From Chitinophagaceae bacterium (GTDB lineage Bacteria; Bacteroidota; Bacteroidia; Chitinophagales; Chitinophagaceae), in the NCBI GenBank assembly GCA_023229465.1, contig JALNZE010000012.1, forward strand, positions 30,962-94,961: a stretch of 64,000 bases of DNA, given 5' to 3'. The notes beneath the pieces were generated by a model. It saw nothing but the letters and a program-made list of their open reading frames with translations. It was not told the DNA's origin and ran no database searches. Made by a program: the position numbers and the translations under genes. Shown here piece by piece: positions 7,282 to 16,100 of the stretch. Each line of letters opens with the position of its first letter. Positions within the stretch are counted from its first letter, which is position 1.

Positions 7282-8472
7282 ATGGCAAAAGAGACCTTTA
7301 AGAGGGAAAAACCTCACGTAAACGTAGGTACCATTGGTCACGTTGACCATGGTAAAACTACTTTAACTGCAGCTATTACAATGATCTTGTCTAAAAAAGG
7401 TATGGGTAATGTTGCTAAAAAATATGATGAAATTGATGGTGCCCCCGAAGAGAAAGAGCGTGGTATTACTATCAATACTGCACACGTTGAGTACCAGACT
7501 GAAAGTCGTCACTATGCACACGTAGACTGTCCGGGTCACGCTGATTATGTGAAGAACATGATTACCGGTGCCGCTCAGATGGATGGAGCCATTTTAGTTG
7601 TGGCAGCAACCGATGGTCCTATGCCTCAAACCAAAGAACACATTCTGTTGGCCCGCCAGGTAGGCGTTCCACAAATTGTTGTTTTTATGAATAAGGTTGA
7701 CCTTGTGGATGATCCTGAATTATTGGAATTAGTTGAAATGGAAATTCGTGAACTGTTAACTTCTTATGGATTTGATGGTGACAATACTCCAATTATACAA
7801 GGTTCTGCAACAGGCGCCCTGGCTGAAGATCCAAAATGGGTTGCCAAAATTGAAGAACTGATGCACGCTGTGGATACTTATATTCCATTGCCTCCCCGCC
7901 CTATTGACTTACCATTCCTGATGTCTGTAGAGGATGTATTCTCGATCACTGGTCGTGGTACTGTTGCTACAGGTCGTATCGAGCGTGGTATCATCAAAGT
8001 GGGTGAAGGTGTTGAAATCGTTGGTTTAATGGAAGCTCCATTAACGTCAACTGTTACCGGTGTGGAAATGTTCAAGAAATTATTGGATGAAGGCCAGGCG
8101 GGTGATAACGCGGGTTTACTCTTACGTGGTATTGAGAAAAAAGATATACGTCGTGGAATGGTCATCTGTAAGCCAGGTTCTATTACACCGCATACCGACT
8201 TTAAAGGTGAGGTTTATGTATTGAGCAAAGAAGAAGGTGGACGTCACACCCCATTCTTCAACAAATACCGTCCTCAGTTTTACTTCCGTACTACAGACGT
8301 AACCGGTGAGTGTACTTTACCGGAAGGAACCGAAATGGTTATGCCTGGTGATAATATCGGTTTAACTGTAAAACTGATTCAGCCAATCGCGATGGAGAAA
8401 GGATTGAAATTCGCTATCCGTGAAGGTGGACGTACCGTAGGTGCGGGTCAGGTTACTGAAATAATCAAATAA
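7282..8472 (+). CDS. tuf: Translation elongation factor EF-Tu
   Basis: GTPase that delivers aminoacyl-tRNA to the ribosome. 396 residues, the standard length. G1 motif GHVDHGKT at 19-26, G3 DCPGH near 81, G4 NKVD near 136 and SAT-type G5 are visible, followed by the two beta-barrel domains. It is read from the tRNA cluster promoter, with an A-rich leader before the ATG. The next element is a hairpin and then tRNA-Trp, secE and nusG, matching the tufB neighbourhood of distant bacteria. Codon use looks strongly biased, as expected for one of the most abundant proteins. Confidence 0.98.
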   Translation: MAKETFKREKPHVNVGTIGHVDHGKTTLTAAITMILSKKGMGNVAKKYDEIDGAPEEKERGITINTAHVEYQTESRHYAHVDCPGHADYVKNMITGAAQMDGAILVVAATDGPMPQTKEHILLARQVGVPQIVVFMNKVDLVDDPELLELVEMEIRELLTSYGFDGDNTPIIQGSATGALAEDPKWVAKIEELMHAVDTYIPLPPRPIDLPFLMSVEDVFSITGRGTVATGRIERGIIKVGEGVEIVGLMEAPLTSTVTGVEMFKKLLDEGQAGDNAGLLLRGIEKKDIRRGMVICKPGSITPHTDFKGEVYVLSKEEGGRHTPFFNKYRPQFYFRTTDVTGECTLPEGTEMVMPGDNIGLTVKLIQPIAMEKGLKFAIREGGRTVGAGQVTEIIK

Positions 8473-8516
8473 GCTCAAAGCCATAAGCTTTTAGCTTCAA
8501 GCGAATGTTTTTTCTT
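8473..8516. repeat. Heptamer repeat, GCTTTTA type
   Basis: Units GCTCAAA, GCCATAA, GCTTTTA, GCTTCAA follow each other with period 7 directly after the tuf stop codon. Confidence 0.6.
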
Positions 8517-8533
8517 ACATTTGTTATATCATT

Positions 8534-8569
8534 CTAAAAGCTGTTCCGGACCTCCGGAATAGCTTTTAG
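8534..8569 (+). terminator. Hairpin after tuf
   Basis: CTAAAAGCT pairs with AGCTTTTAG and TTCCGG with CCGGAA inside it. The following T content is weak (CTTTCT), so it may be a processing stem before tRNA-Trp rather than a full terminator. Confidence 0.5.
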
Positions 8570-8575
8570 CTTTCT

Positions 8576-8647
8576 ACGGGCATCGTACAACGGTTAGTAT
8601 TAAGGTCTCCAAAACCTTCGATCTGGGTTCGAATCCTAGTGCCCGTG
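8576..8647 (+). tRNA. tRNA-Trp (anticodon CCA)
   Basis: Acceptor ACGGGCA/TGCCCGT with discriminator G, anticodon loop CTCCAAA giving CCA, T-loop GGTTCGAATCC. The tRNA-Trp-secE-nusG order is known in many bacterial phyla. Confidence 0.95.
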
Positions 8648-8649
8648 CA

Positions 8650-8764
8650 GGTTAATTTGAAAATGTGGCAATTTGAAAATTTGAAAACGTTTTTTTCATT
8701 TTTGCAAATTGAACAACAAATTTTCAAATTTTCAAATTTTCAAATTTTCAAATTTTCAAATTGC
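8650..8764. repeat. TTTGAAAA / TTTTCAAA octamer hairpin
   Basis: A left arm of TTTGAAAA-type units and a right arm of at least six CAAATTTT units (period 8) could form a long A/T stem just before secE. Confidence 0.7.
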
Positions 8765-8768
8765 TTCA

Positions 8769-8963
8769 ATGAACAAGATCGCTACGTATTTCAAAGAGAG
8801 TTACCGTGAGTTATTGGAAAAAGTAACCTGGCCAACCTGGATACAATTGCAACAGAGCACTGTTATTGTGTTGGTGGCTACTGTTATTATTACAGCGATG
8901 GTATGGGTGATGGATTTTTCCAGCAACCAATTGTTGAAGCTGATTTATTCATTATTCAAGTAA
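8769..8963 (+). CDS. secE: Preprotein translocase subunit SecE
   Basis: Essential clamp subunit of the SecYEG channel. 64 residues, the short single-helix form. The family pattern ESYRELLEKVTWPTW precedes one transmembrane helix (residues about 30-50). I chose the ATG at 8769 because the 20 codons upstream are low-complexity repeat sequence, not SecE. nusG begins 6 bp after its stop, so the two are co-transcribed. Confidence 0.92.
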   Translation: MNKIATYFKESYRELLEKVTWPTWIQLQQSTVIVLVATVIITAMVWVMDFSSNQLLKLIYSLFK

Positions 8964-8969
8964 AACAGC

Positions 8970-9578
8970 ATGGAACCAGAAATAGTAGAAACAGCCGTTG
9001 CAGAAACCGTGGCGCCACAGGCCGAAACCAAATGGTATGTTCTCCGTGTGGTGAGTGGTAAAGAACGTAAAGTAAAAGAATACCTCGATAAAGATATCAT
9101 CCGCAGTGGATGGCAGGAGATTATTAAACAGATTTTCCTGCCAATGGAAAAAGTGTACAAAGTGCAGAATGGTAAAAAAGTAATGCGCGAAAAAAACTAT
9201 TTCCCCGGTTATGTAATGATGGAAGTACTGGAAGGTAAATTAAATGATGATATTGTTCAGCACATCAGCAATATCAGCAATGTAATGCACTTCCTGACTG
9301 ATGGTAAAGGCTCAAAGGGCAATATAATTTCTCTCCGTAAAAGCGAAGTGAATAAGATGCTGGGTAAAGTGGATGAGATGAACGACCAGGGCGTAACCAT
9401 GAGCGAACCATTCATTGTTGGTGAAACCATCAAGATCATTGAAGGGCCGTTCAACGACTTCAATGGCGTAATCGAAGATGTGAATGATGAGAAGAAAAAG
9501 CTGAAAGTAACCGTTAAGATATTCGGCCGTTCCACACCGGTGGAGTTGAGTTACATGCAGGTAGAGAAGCTAAGCTAA
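8970..9578 (+). CDS. nusG: Transcription termination/antitermination factor NusG
   Basis: Binds RNA polymerase and couples it to Rho or the ribosome. 202 residues. The N-terminal NGN domain runs from about residue 21 (KWYVLRVVSGKE) and includes the insert KNYFPGYVMMEV. The C-terminal KOW domain is seen as GETIKIIEGPFNDFNGVIEDV near 150-172. A short acidic N-terminal extension (residues 1-20) is typical of this phylum. Unlike many bacteria, transcription appears to end right after the gene at a strong terminator, so rplK is not obviously in the same transcript. Confidence 0.96.
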   Translation: MEPEIVETAVAETVAPQAETKWYVLRVVSGKERKVKEYLDKDIIRSGWQEIIKQIFLPMEKVYKVQNGKKVMREKNYFPGYVMMEVLEGKLNDDIVQHISNISNVMHFLTDGKGSKGNIISLRKSEVNKMLGKVDEMNDQGVTMSEPFIVGETIKIIEGPFNDFNGVIEDVNDEKKKLKVTVKIFGRSTPVELSYMQVEKLS

Positions 9579-9597
9579 TTGCTGAAAATATAATTAT

Positions 9598-9626
9598 AAG
9601 CCTTCCCATTCGGGAGGGCTTTTCTG
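9598..9626 (+). terminator. nusG rho-independent terminator
   Basis: AAGCCTTCCC and GGGAGGGCTT form a stem with loop ATTC, followed by TTTTCTGTTT. It separates secE-nusG from the inserted toxin-antitoxin pair. Confidence 0.88.
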
Positions 9627-9723
9627 TTTAATCTAATATGATGTACCCATATTGTAAGACACTTTCTTTCCGGCTTTTGGACTTTTCAGTTTTCAAGTCT
9701 TGCTGTAGACTTGGCAATTTAAA

Positions 9724-9776
9724 TTGTACCATTTATTGTACAATAATTATATCTTTGTACAAATACTAGTACAATG
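9724..9776 (+). promoter_or_regulatory. YefM-YoeB promoter and operator
   Basis: TATCTTTG at 9750-9757 is a consensus -7 box. Two perfect palindromes TTGTACAA lie at 9736-9743 and 9755-9762, the second covering the -7 box, with half sites TTGTAC at 9724 and GTACAA just before the start codon. E. coli YefM binds palindromes with a TGTACA core, so autorepression by the antitoxin is expected here. Confidence 0.75.
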
Positions 9777-10025
9777 ATTACTACTTATTCTGACTTTAGG
9801 CTGAAGCTAAAGTCTTATCTGGATGATGTTTTCAAAAACCAAAACCCTTTGTTCGTAACAAGAACCAAGGGCGAGAACGTGGTGGTTTTATCCCAGTCGG
9901 ATTACGATAGCATAATGGAAACCTTTTATTTACTAAAATCGCCCAAAAATGCCTCACGTTTATTATCGGCGATTGAAGAATATAACCAGGGCTTAGGTAA
10001 GGAGCAAAAAATGCTTGAAAAATGA
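9774..10025 (+). CDS. YefM/Phd-type antitoxin
   Basis: Antitoxin of a type II toxin-antitoxin pair; it neutralises the YoeB-like toxin and represses the operon. 83 residues with the Phd/YefM N-terminal DNA-binding fold (ITTYSDFRLKLKSYLDDVF, then PLFVTRTKGENVVVLSQSDYDSIMET) and a charged C-terminal tail that should bind the toxin. Its stop overlaps the toxin start by 4 bp (ATGA). The operator boxes upstream have the TGTACA core known for E. coli YefM. The pair is inserted between nusG and rplK, an otherwise deeply conserved junction. Confidence 0.9.
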   Translation: MITTYSDFRLKLKSYLDDVFKNQNPLFVTRTKGENVVVLSQSDYDSIMETFYLLKSPKNASRLLSAIEEYNQGLGKEQKMLEK

Positions 10026-10276
10026 GGATTGTATTTATGTCTGATGCATGGGAAGATTATCTTCATTGGCAGCAAAATGACAAATCCACTCTCAAAAAAA
10101 TAAATGCGCTGATCAAAGAAGCTATGCGGACACCATTTGAGGGCACTGGCAAGCCTGAAGCATTAAAGGAGAATCTAAAAGGGTTTTGGTCACGGCGCAT
10201 TAACTTGGAACACCGTTTAGTTTATAAGGTAGACGAAGATGCTATTTACATCCTGCAATGCCGATATCACTATTGA
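10022..10276 (+). CDS. yoeB: YoeB-type mRNA interferase toxin
   Basis: Ribosome-dependent endoribonuclease that cuts mRNA in the A site. 84 residues, the same length as E. coli YoeB, and alignable without gaps: PFEG(T/K)GKPE, NLxGFWSRRI, EHRLVY and the C-terminal CRYHY. The catalytic residues Glu46, Arg65 and His83 are all kept, so the toxin should be active. It overlaps the antitoxin by 4 bp, giving translational coupling. It is followed by a heptamer repeat and the separate rplK promoter. Confidence 0.93.
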   Translation: MRIVFMSDAWEDYLHWQQNDKSTLKKINALIKEAMRTPFEGTGKPEALKENLKGFWSRRINLEHRLVYKVDEDAIYILQCRYHY

Positions 10277-10284
10277 TAATCAAT

Positions 10285-10348
10285 TAGTTGAAAGTTTGAA
10301 TCAATAAATTCCAAACTTTTAACTCTTAATTTTTCACTTTTAACTCCT
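10285..10348. repeat. Heptamer repeat, TTTAACT type
   Basis: CCAAACT, TTTAACT, CTTAATT, TTTCACT, TTTAACT run with period 7 and face AGTTGAA, AGTTTGA on the left. It lies between yoeB and the rplK promoter. Confidence 0.55.
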
Positions 10349-10354
10349 TTTCCT

Positions 10355-10362
10355 TACCTTTG
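10355..10362 (+). promoter_or_regulatory. rplK -7 box TACCTTTG
   Basis: TACCTTTG matches TAnnTTTG. No clean TTTG is seen at -33. It gives rplK-rplA-rplJ-rplL a promoter of their own downstream of the toxin-antitoxin insertion. The 80-base leader to the rplK start might hold an L1-binding site, but I cannot define one. Confidence 0.6.
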
Positions 10363-10450
10363 CCGCCCCAAAAGTTCTTTAGATAAAGAATGATTGAATT
10401 TGGGAGTCACGCCAAAAGCGAGACGCTATTACCAATTAAATCTAAATACA

Positions 10451-10894
10451 ATGGCAAAAGAAATCTCTGGCTTCGTGAAGCTGCAGGTGAAAGGTGGACA
10501 AGCCAATCCTGCGCCTCCGGTAGGCCCCGCACTCGGTTCCAAGGGTGTGAACATTATGGAGTTCTGCAAACAATTTAATGCAAGAACCCAAGACAAAATG
10601 GGCAAAGTTGTTCCCGTTTTGATTACCGTGTATACCGATAAGTCTTTCGACTTTATCATCAAAACCGCTCCTGCTGCTGTTCAGTTAATGGAAGCCGCCA
10701 AAATCCAGAAAGGATCAAAGGAAAGTAACCGTCAAAAAGTAGGTAAAGTTAGTTGGGATCAGGTTGAGGCTATCGCCAAAGACAAGATGTCTGACTTAAA
10801 TGCCTTCACTTTAAACAGCGCGATGAGCATGGTTGCCGGTACTGCCCGCAGTATGGGTTTAACAGTTGATGGTAAGGCCCCATGGGAAAATTAA
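10451..10894 (+). CDS. rplK: 50S ribosomal protein uL11
   Basis: Binds the GTPase-associated region of 23S rRNA and is needed for stringent-response signalling. 147 residues from MAKEISGFVKLQV; the ATG at 10451 is chosen over an upstream one because family members begin MAKEV/I. The Pro-rich PAPPVGPALGSKGVN motif of the N-terminal domain and the RNA-binding C-terminal domain are clear. rplA starts 24 bp after its stop. Confidence 0.97.
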   Translation: MAKEISGFVKLQVKGGQANPAPPVGPALGSKGVNIMEFCKQFNARTQDKMGKVVPVLITVYTDKSFDFIIKTAPAAVQLMEAAKIQKGSKESNRQKVGKVSWDQVEAIAKDKMSDLNAFTLNSAMSMVAGTARSMGLTVDGKAPWEN

Positions 10895-10918
10895 TTATTC
10901 ACCTTTAATCATTAGAAA

Positions 10919-11611
10919 ATGTCACTTACTAAAAAAAGAAAAGTAGCAGTAACTAAGGTGGATAAAAACAAAGTTTATTCCCTGAAAGATGCTTCAACAC
11001 TCGTAAAAGAAATTAATTGTACCAAGTTTGATAGTTCTGTTGATCTGCATATCCGTTTAGGAGTAGATCCTAAGAAAGCCGACCAGCAGGTACGTGGTAC
11101 CGTATCATTACCACATGGTACCGGTAAAACTAAAAAAGTATTGGTTCTTTGTACTCCCGATAAAGAAGCCGCTGCTAAAGAAGCAGGCGCTGATTTTGTT
11201 GGCCTGGAAGAGTTCATTACCAAAATTGAAGGCGGATGGGTTGATATTGATGTTATCATAGCTACCCCTGCTGTAATGCCTAAGATTGGTAAACTGGGTA
11301 AAGTATTAGGGCCCCGTAACCTGATGCCTAACCCTAAAACAGGAACAGTAACCAATGATGTGGCTGCTGCTGTGAATGAAGTAAAAGGTGGTAAGATCGC
11401 TTTCAAAGTTGATAAAGCGGGTATTGTGCATGCTTCTGTTGGCCGTGTATCTTTTTCAACTGAAAAGATTGCTGAAAACAGCGCTGAACTGATCAATGCT
11501 ATCATCAAATTGAAACCTTCTTCATCTAAAGGTATTTACCTGAAAGGTGTTAGCATGGCCAGCACCATGAGCCCGGGTATTAGTTTAGACACCAAATCAT
11601 TAATGAACTAA
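10919..11611 (+). CDS. rplA: 50S ribosomal protein uL1
   Basis: Forms the L1 stalk that moves E-site tRNA, and in other bacteria represses its own operon. 230 residues, full length. Family signature near the middle (PAVMPKIGKLGKVLGPRNLMPNPKTGTV) is visible. The stop codon is followed at once by a hairpin that resembles an L10 leader, so expression of the downstream L10-L12 genes can be controlled separately. Confidence 0.97.
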   Translation: MSLTKKRKVAVTKVDKNKVYSLKDASTLVKEINCTKFDSSVDLHIRLGVDPKKADQQVRGTVSLPHGTGKTKKVLVLCTPDKEAAAKEAGADFVGLEEFITKIEGGWVDIDVIIATPAVMPKIGKLGKVLGPRNLMPNPKTGTVTNDVAAAVNEVKGGKIAFKVDKAGIVHASVGRVSFSTEKIAENSAELINAIIKLKPSSSKGIYLKGVSMASTMSPGISLDTKSLMN

Positions 11612-11667
11612 TCCTGGTGATTTCGTTACTAACGGAAGATGATCCGGGTTTTTAAAAAGACTTAGTT
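11612..11667 (+). promoter_or_regulatory. Possible L10 leader with kink-turn, before rplJ
   Basis: CCTGG (11613-11617) pairs with CCGGG (11644-11648); inside it TTTCGT pairs with ACGGAA around the loop TACTA. The internal loop has TGA on one side and GATGAT on the other, which can give tandem sheared G-A pairs as in a kink-turn. A run of five T follows. L10 leaders before rplJ are known autoregulatory RNAs that bind the L10-L12 complex. Structure is by eye only. Confidence 0.5.
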
Positions 11668-12183
11668 ATGACAAAAGATCAAAAAAATGAAGTAATCGAA
11701 GTTCTCAAAGAGAAATTCACTCAGTATAATAATTTCTACATTACAGATACTGAAGCCTTATCTGTTGCCCAGGTAACCAAACTTCGCCGCACTTGTTTTG
11801 ACAAACAGGTTGAGATGAAAGTTGCCAAGAATACATTGATCCGTAAAGCTTTGGAATCACTGGATACTGAAAAATATGCGGGCGTTTACGAATCATTGCA
11901 CAATGTAACTGCACTGATGTTTTCAGAGAATCCAAAAGAACCGGCCCTGATTATCAGTTCTTTCCGTAAGGCGAGTAATGGTGATAAACCCGTTCTGAAA
12001 GCCGCTTTCATTAATGGCGATGTTTACACAGGCGATAATACCCTGAAAGCGCTTACACAGATCAAGACTAAGAATGAACTGATCGGAGAAGTGATTGGCT
12101 TATTGCAGTCTCCTGCAAAACGTGTACTGGCTGCTTTATTGCACCACCACGAAAAGCAGGCAGAAACTACTCCCGCGGAGTAA
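11668..12183 (+). CDS. rplJ: 50S ribosomal protein uL10
   Basis: Base of the L7/L12 stalk; binds 23S rRNA with its N-terminal domain and L12 dimers with its C-terminal helix. 171 residues, normal length. The family pattern FYITDTEALSVAQVTKLRR and the basic KVAKNTLIRKAL are visible near residues 20-58. The hairpin before it is a candidate L10 autoregulatory leader. A 209-bp gap rich in TTTGAAAA-type repeats separates it from rplL. Confidence 0.95.
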   Translation: MTKDQKNEVIEVLKEKFTQYNNFYITDTEALSVAQVTKLRRTCFDKQVEMKVAKNTLIRKALESLDTEKYAGVYESLHNVTALMFSENPKEPALIISSFRKASNGDKPVLKAAFINGDVYTGDNTLKALTQIKTKNELIGEVIGLLQSPAKRVLAALLHHHEKQAETTPAE

Positions 12184-12187
12184 GCTT

Positions 12188-12336
12188 ACTTTGAAAATTT
12201 GAAAATGGGGTAATTTAAAAATATTGCTTGTTTTCAATCTTCAAATAAATAAGGATTAACTGGAATGCTGGGTTTGAAAATTTTCAAATTAAAATTTTCA
12301 AATTTTCATATTTTCAAATTAATATTTTCAAATTTT
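12188..12336. repeat. TTTGAAAA / AAATTTTC repeat block, rplJ-rplL gap
   Basis: The gap holds TTTGAAAA-type units on the left and a long run of AATTTTC-type units on the right, able to form an A/T hairpin. Just before rplL a short stem CCGTC/GACGG (about 12348-12377) is also possible. Confidence 0.6.
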
Positions 12337-12392
12337 TTTAAACCCTCCGTCGGATCACGAACCTGATATGAAGACGGAAAAAATTTAAACAC

Positions 12393-12767
12393 ATGGCAGA
12401 CGTAAAAGCATTAGCCGAAACATTAGTAGGCTTAACAGTAAAACAAGTTCAGGAATTAGCAGATGTATTGAAAGCTGATTACGGTATTGAACCAGCTGCG
12501 GCTGCAGTTATGGTAGCAAGCGGCGATGGCGGCGGAGCTGCTGCTGTTGAAGAAAAAACAGCCTTCGACGTAATTCTTATTAGCGGCGGTCCAAGCAAGT
12601 TGACTGTTGTTAAGATTGTTAAAGAATTAACCGGTCTTGGACTGAAAGAAGCAAAAGACTTAGTAGATGGCGCACCTAAAGCTATTAAAGAAGGTGTTTC
12701 TAAAGTAGAAGCAGACGAAATAGTAGCTAAGCTGAAAGATGCTGGCGCTGAAGTTGAAGTGAAATAA
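12393..12767 (+). CDS. rplL: 50S ribosomal protein bL7/bL12
   Basis: Mobile stalk protein that recruits and activates translation GTPases. 124 residues: N-terminal dimerisation domain (about 1-38), Ala/Gly-rich hinge (AAAAVMVASGDGGGAAAV), then the compact C-terminal domain with KTAFDVIL and KIKVVKxVR-type residues (KLTVVKIVKELTGLGLKEAKDLVDG). Acidic overall. A strong terminator follows, which is expected to cut off most transcription before rpoB. Confidence 0.97.
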   Translation: MADVKALAETLVGLTVKQVQELADVLKADYGIEPAAAAVMVASGDGGGAAAVEEKTAFDVILISGGPSKLTVVKIVKELTGLGLKEAKDLVDGAPKAIKEGVSKVEADEIVAKLKDAGAEVEVK

Positions 12768-12787
12768 TTTATTTCACAAAAGATATA

Positions 12788-12816
12788 GCCGGCAAGAGGT
12801 TCTTGCCGGCTTTTTT
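12788..12816 (+). terminator. rplL terminator
   Basis: GCCGGCAAGA pairs perfectly with TCTTGCCGGC around a 3-base loop, followed by six T. Far stronger than a partial attenuator would need to be. Confidence 0.92.
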
Positions 12817-12835
12817 GTGCAAAATGAACTGGATT

Positions 12836-12915
12836 TAATTAATAATTAGGAATTAATAATTAATAACTTATTTTAATATGTAATTATTTAGTTACTAATT
12901 CCTAATTATTAATTG
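12836..12915. repeat. Heptamer hairpin, ATTAATA type
   Basis: Units ATTAATA, ATTAGGA, ATTAATA, ATTAATA face ACTAATT, CCTAATT, ATTAATT; both arms have period 7. Lies between the rplL terminator and the rpoB promoter. Confidence 0.7.
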
Positions 12916-12959
12916 AGTTTCCGCTTTTCTTATCCACAAATAGGTAGGTTGGTCCAAAA

Positions 12960-12995
12960 TTTGTTTTTCTAATTTCCCCTCATTCCTTACCTTTG
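12960..12995 (+). promoter_or_regulatory. rpoB promoter (TTTG ... TACCTTTG)
   Basis: TACCTTTG at 12988-12995 is a consensus -7 box; TTTG at 12960-12963 is 24 bases upstream, a little far. It would give rpoB a leader of about 135 bases and make rpoBC a transcription unit separate from rplKAJL. Confidence 0.6.
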
Positions 12996-13133
12996 CCATC
13001 CTTTATTTTGGGCTATTTAGCAATCAGACAGTTTTATCGTGTGTAATAATTAGATAATCGTCTCATTTTCAGCGCTTTGAGAACCTGCAAGTTCTCCCCA
13101 AAATTTATTCCATTAAAACCGGTTTTCACATAT

Positions 13134-16100
13134 ATGTCTACAACTACATTGAACAACAGGGTCGGCTTCGGAAAAACCAAACATTTAGCTGATGCCCCTG
13201 ACCTGCTCGACATTCAGTTAGAATCTTTCAGAGAATTTTTTCAATTGGAAACCACGCCTGATAAACGTAATGTGGAAGGGCTGTTTCGCGTGTTCAAGGA
13301 AAATTTTCCTATCACTGATACGCGTAACATTTTCATGTTGGAGTTCCTGGATTATTTTATTGATCCGCCCCGTTACACTATTGAAGAGTGTATGGAACGT
13401 GGTTTAACCTATGCTGTACCTTTGAAAGCCAAGCTACGCTTGAGCTGTAATGATGAGGAGCACGTAGATTTTCAAACCATTGTTCAGGATGTATTCTTAG
13501 GAAATATCCCTTACATGACACCCCGTGGTACCTTCGTAATTAATGGAGCTGAGCGTGTGGTTGTATCACAGCTTCACCGTTCACCTGGTGTATTCTTCGG
13601 ACAGTCTGTTCACCCCAACGGAACAAGGATCTACTCTGCAAGGGTAATCCCTTTCAAAGGTGCCTGGATGGAATTTGCTACAGACATTAATAATGTGATG
13701 TATGCCTATATCGACCGTAAGAAAAAATTCCCGGTTACAACGCTCCTGCGTTCTATCGGTTTCGAAACAGATAAAGATATCCTGGAACTCTTTGGTATGG
13801 CCGATGAAGTGAAAGCTGATAAAAAATCATTGGCTCACCAGGTGGGTAAAAAACTCGCTGCACGTGTACTGAGAACATGGGTAGAAGATTTCGTAGATGA
13901 AGATACCGGTGAGGTAGTAAGTATCGAACGTAACGAAATCGTGATGGAACGTGACACAGTTCTGGATGAAGAGGGTATTGCCACTATCATTGAAATGGAA
14001 GTGAAAAGCGTATTTATCCAGAAAGAAGATGTGGGTGGAGATTATGCCATCATTTATAACACACTGAATAAAGATACCTCCAACAGTGAACTGGAAGCGG
14101 TTCAGCATATCTATCGCCAATTGCGTGGCGCTGATGCCCCTGATAACGAAACTGCCCGTGGTATTATTGATAAATTATTCTTCAGCGATAAGCGTTATGA
14201 CCTGGGAGAAGTGGGCCGTTATAAAATTAACCGCAAACTGAACCTCGATTATCCTTTACAGAAGAAAGTATTAACCAAGCAGGATATCATCGAAATCATC
14301 AAATACCTAGTTCGTTTAACGAATGCCAAGGCAGAGATTGATGATATTGATCACCTGAGCAACCGTCGCGTTCGTACCGTAGGTGAGCAATTATATGCCC
14401 AGTTCGGGGTAGGTCTGGCCCGTATGGCCCGTACCATCCGCGAGAGAATGAATGTTCGTGATAATGAAGTGTTCACCCCGGTTGACCTGATCAATGCGAG
14501 AACCTTATCTTCTGTTATTAATTCATTCTTCGGTACCTCTCAGTTATCGCAGTTCCTGGACCAAACCAATCCTTTGAGTGAGATCACGCACAAGCGTCGT
14601 ATCTCCGCATTAGGGCCCGGAGGTTTGAGTCGCGAAAGAGCCGGTTTTGAGGTTCGTGACGTACACTATTCTCACTATGGCCGTTTATGTACCATTGAAA
14701 CACCGGAAGGACCCAACATTGGCCTGATTTCTACACTTTGCGTACATGCGGCTATTAACGATATGGGATTTATTGAAACCCCTTACCGTAAAGTAGTGGA
14801 TGGTAAAGTGAATATGAAAGAATTAACCTTCCTGAGCGCGGAAGAAGAAGATTCAGCTAAAATTGCCCAGAGTAATTCTCCATTGAACGACAAAGGACAG
14901 TTTACCGAAGATAAAGTGGTATCCCGTCAGACAGGTGATTTCCCGATTCTTGATAAAGAAGAAGTCGAATATATGGACGTTGCGCCAAACCAGATTGTAG
15001 GGTTGAGCGCCTCTCTGATTCCGTTCCTTGAACATGATGATGCCAACCGTGCCCTGATGGGATCGAATATGCAACGCCAGGCAGTACCATTGATCCGTTT
15101 GGAAGCACCTATTGTAGGTACCGGACTGGAAGGTAAAGCCGCACGCGATGCACGTATTCAGATTCACAGTGAAGGCAATGGTATTATTGAATTTGTGGAC
15201 GCAAATGAAATTCATGTTCGCTACGATAGAAATGACCTGGATCGTTTGGTGAGTTTCAATGATGACTTACAGGTATACCACCTGACTAAGTTCATGAAAA
15301 CCAACCAGGCTACCTGTATTAACCTTTGTCCTGCTGTAAGAAAAGGACAGAAAGTAAAGAAAGGTGATTTCTTAACGGAAGGATATGCGACCAAAAATGG
15401 GGAACTGGCATTGGGCCGTAACCTGCAGGTGGCTTTCATGCCTTGGAAAGGTTACAACTTTGAGGATGCGATCGTAATCAGCGAAAAAGTAGTAAGGGAA
15501 GATCTGTTTACTTCTGTTCACATTGAAGAATATGAACTGGAAGTACGCGATACCAAATTAGGGGAAGAAGAACTGACTCCTGATATACCAAACGTTTCTG
15601 AAGAAGCAACCAAGGACCTTGATGAACATGGTATCATCCGTATCGGAGCTACTATTAAAGAAGGAGATATCCTGATTGGTAAGATCACACCAAAAGGTGA
15701 ATCTGATCCTACACCGGAAGAAAAATTATTGCGTGCCATCTTTGGAGACAAAGCGGGTGATGCGAAAGATGCTTCTTTAAAAGCGCCAAACGGAACTGAA
15801 GGTGTGGTGATAGACAAAAAACTTTTCCAGCGTGCCAAGAAAGATAAGAATGGTAAGATTCGTGAAAAAGCACTGTTAGAAAAAGTAGAAAAAGTTCACC
15901 AGCATAATACAGAAGCACTCAAAGAATTATTGCTTGATAAGTTGCAGACTTTATTGAAAGACAAAGCATCAACCGGCGTAAGTAACAACTTTGGGGAAGT
16001 GCTGATTGGTAAGGGAGCTAAGTTTAATCAAAAGAACCTGGCCACCATTGATTACCAGAATGTGAATCCATTGGGCTGGACGGCTGATGCAAAAACGGAT

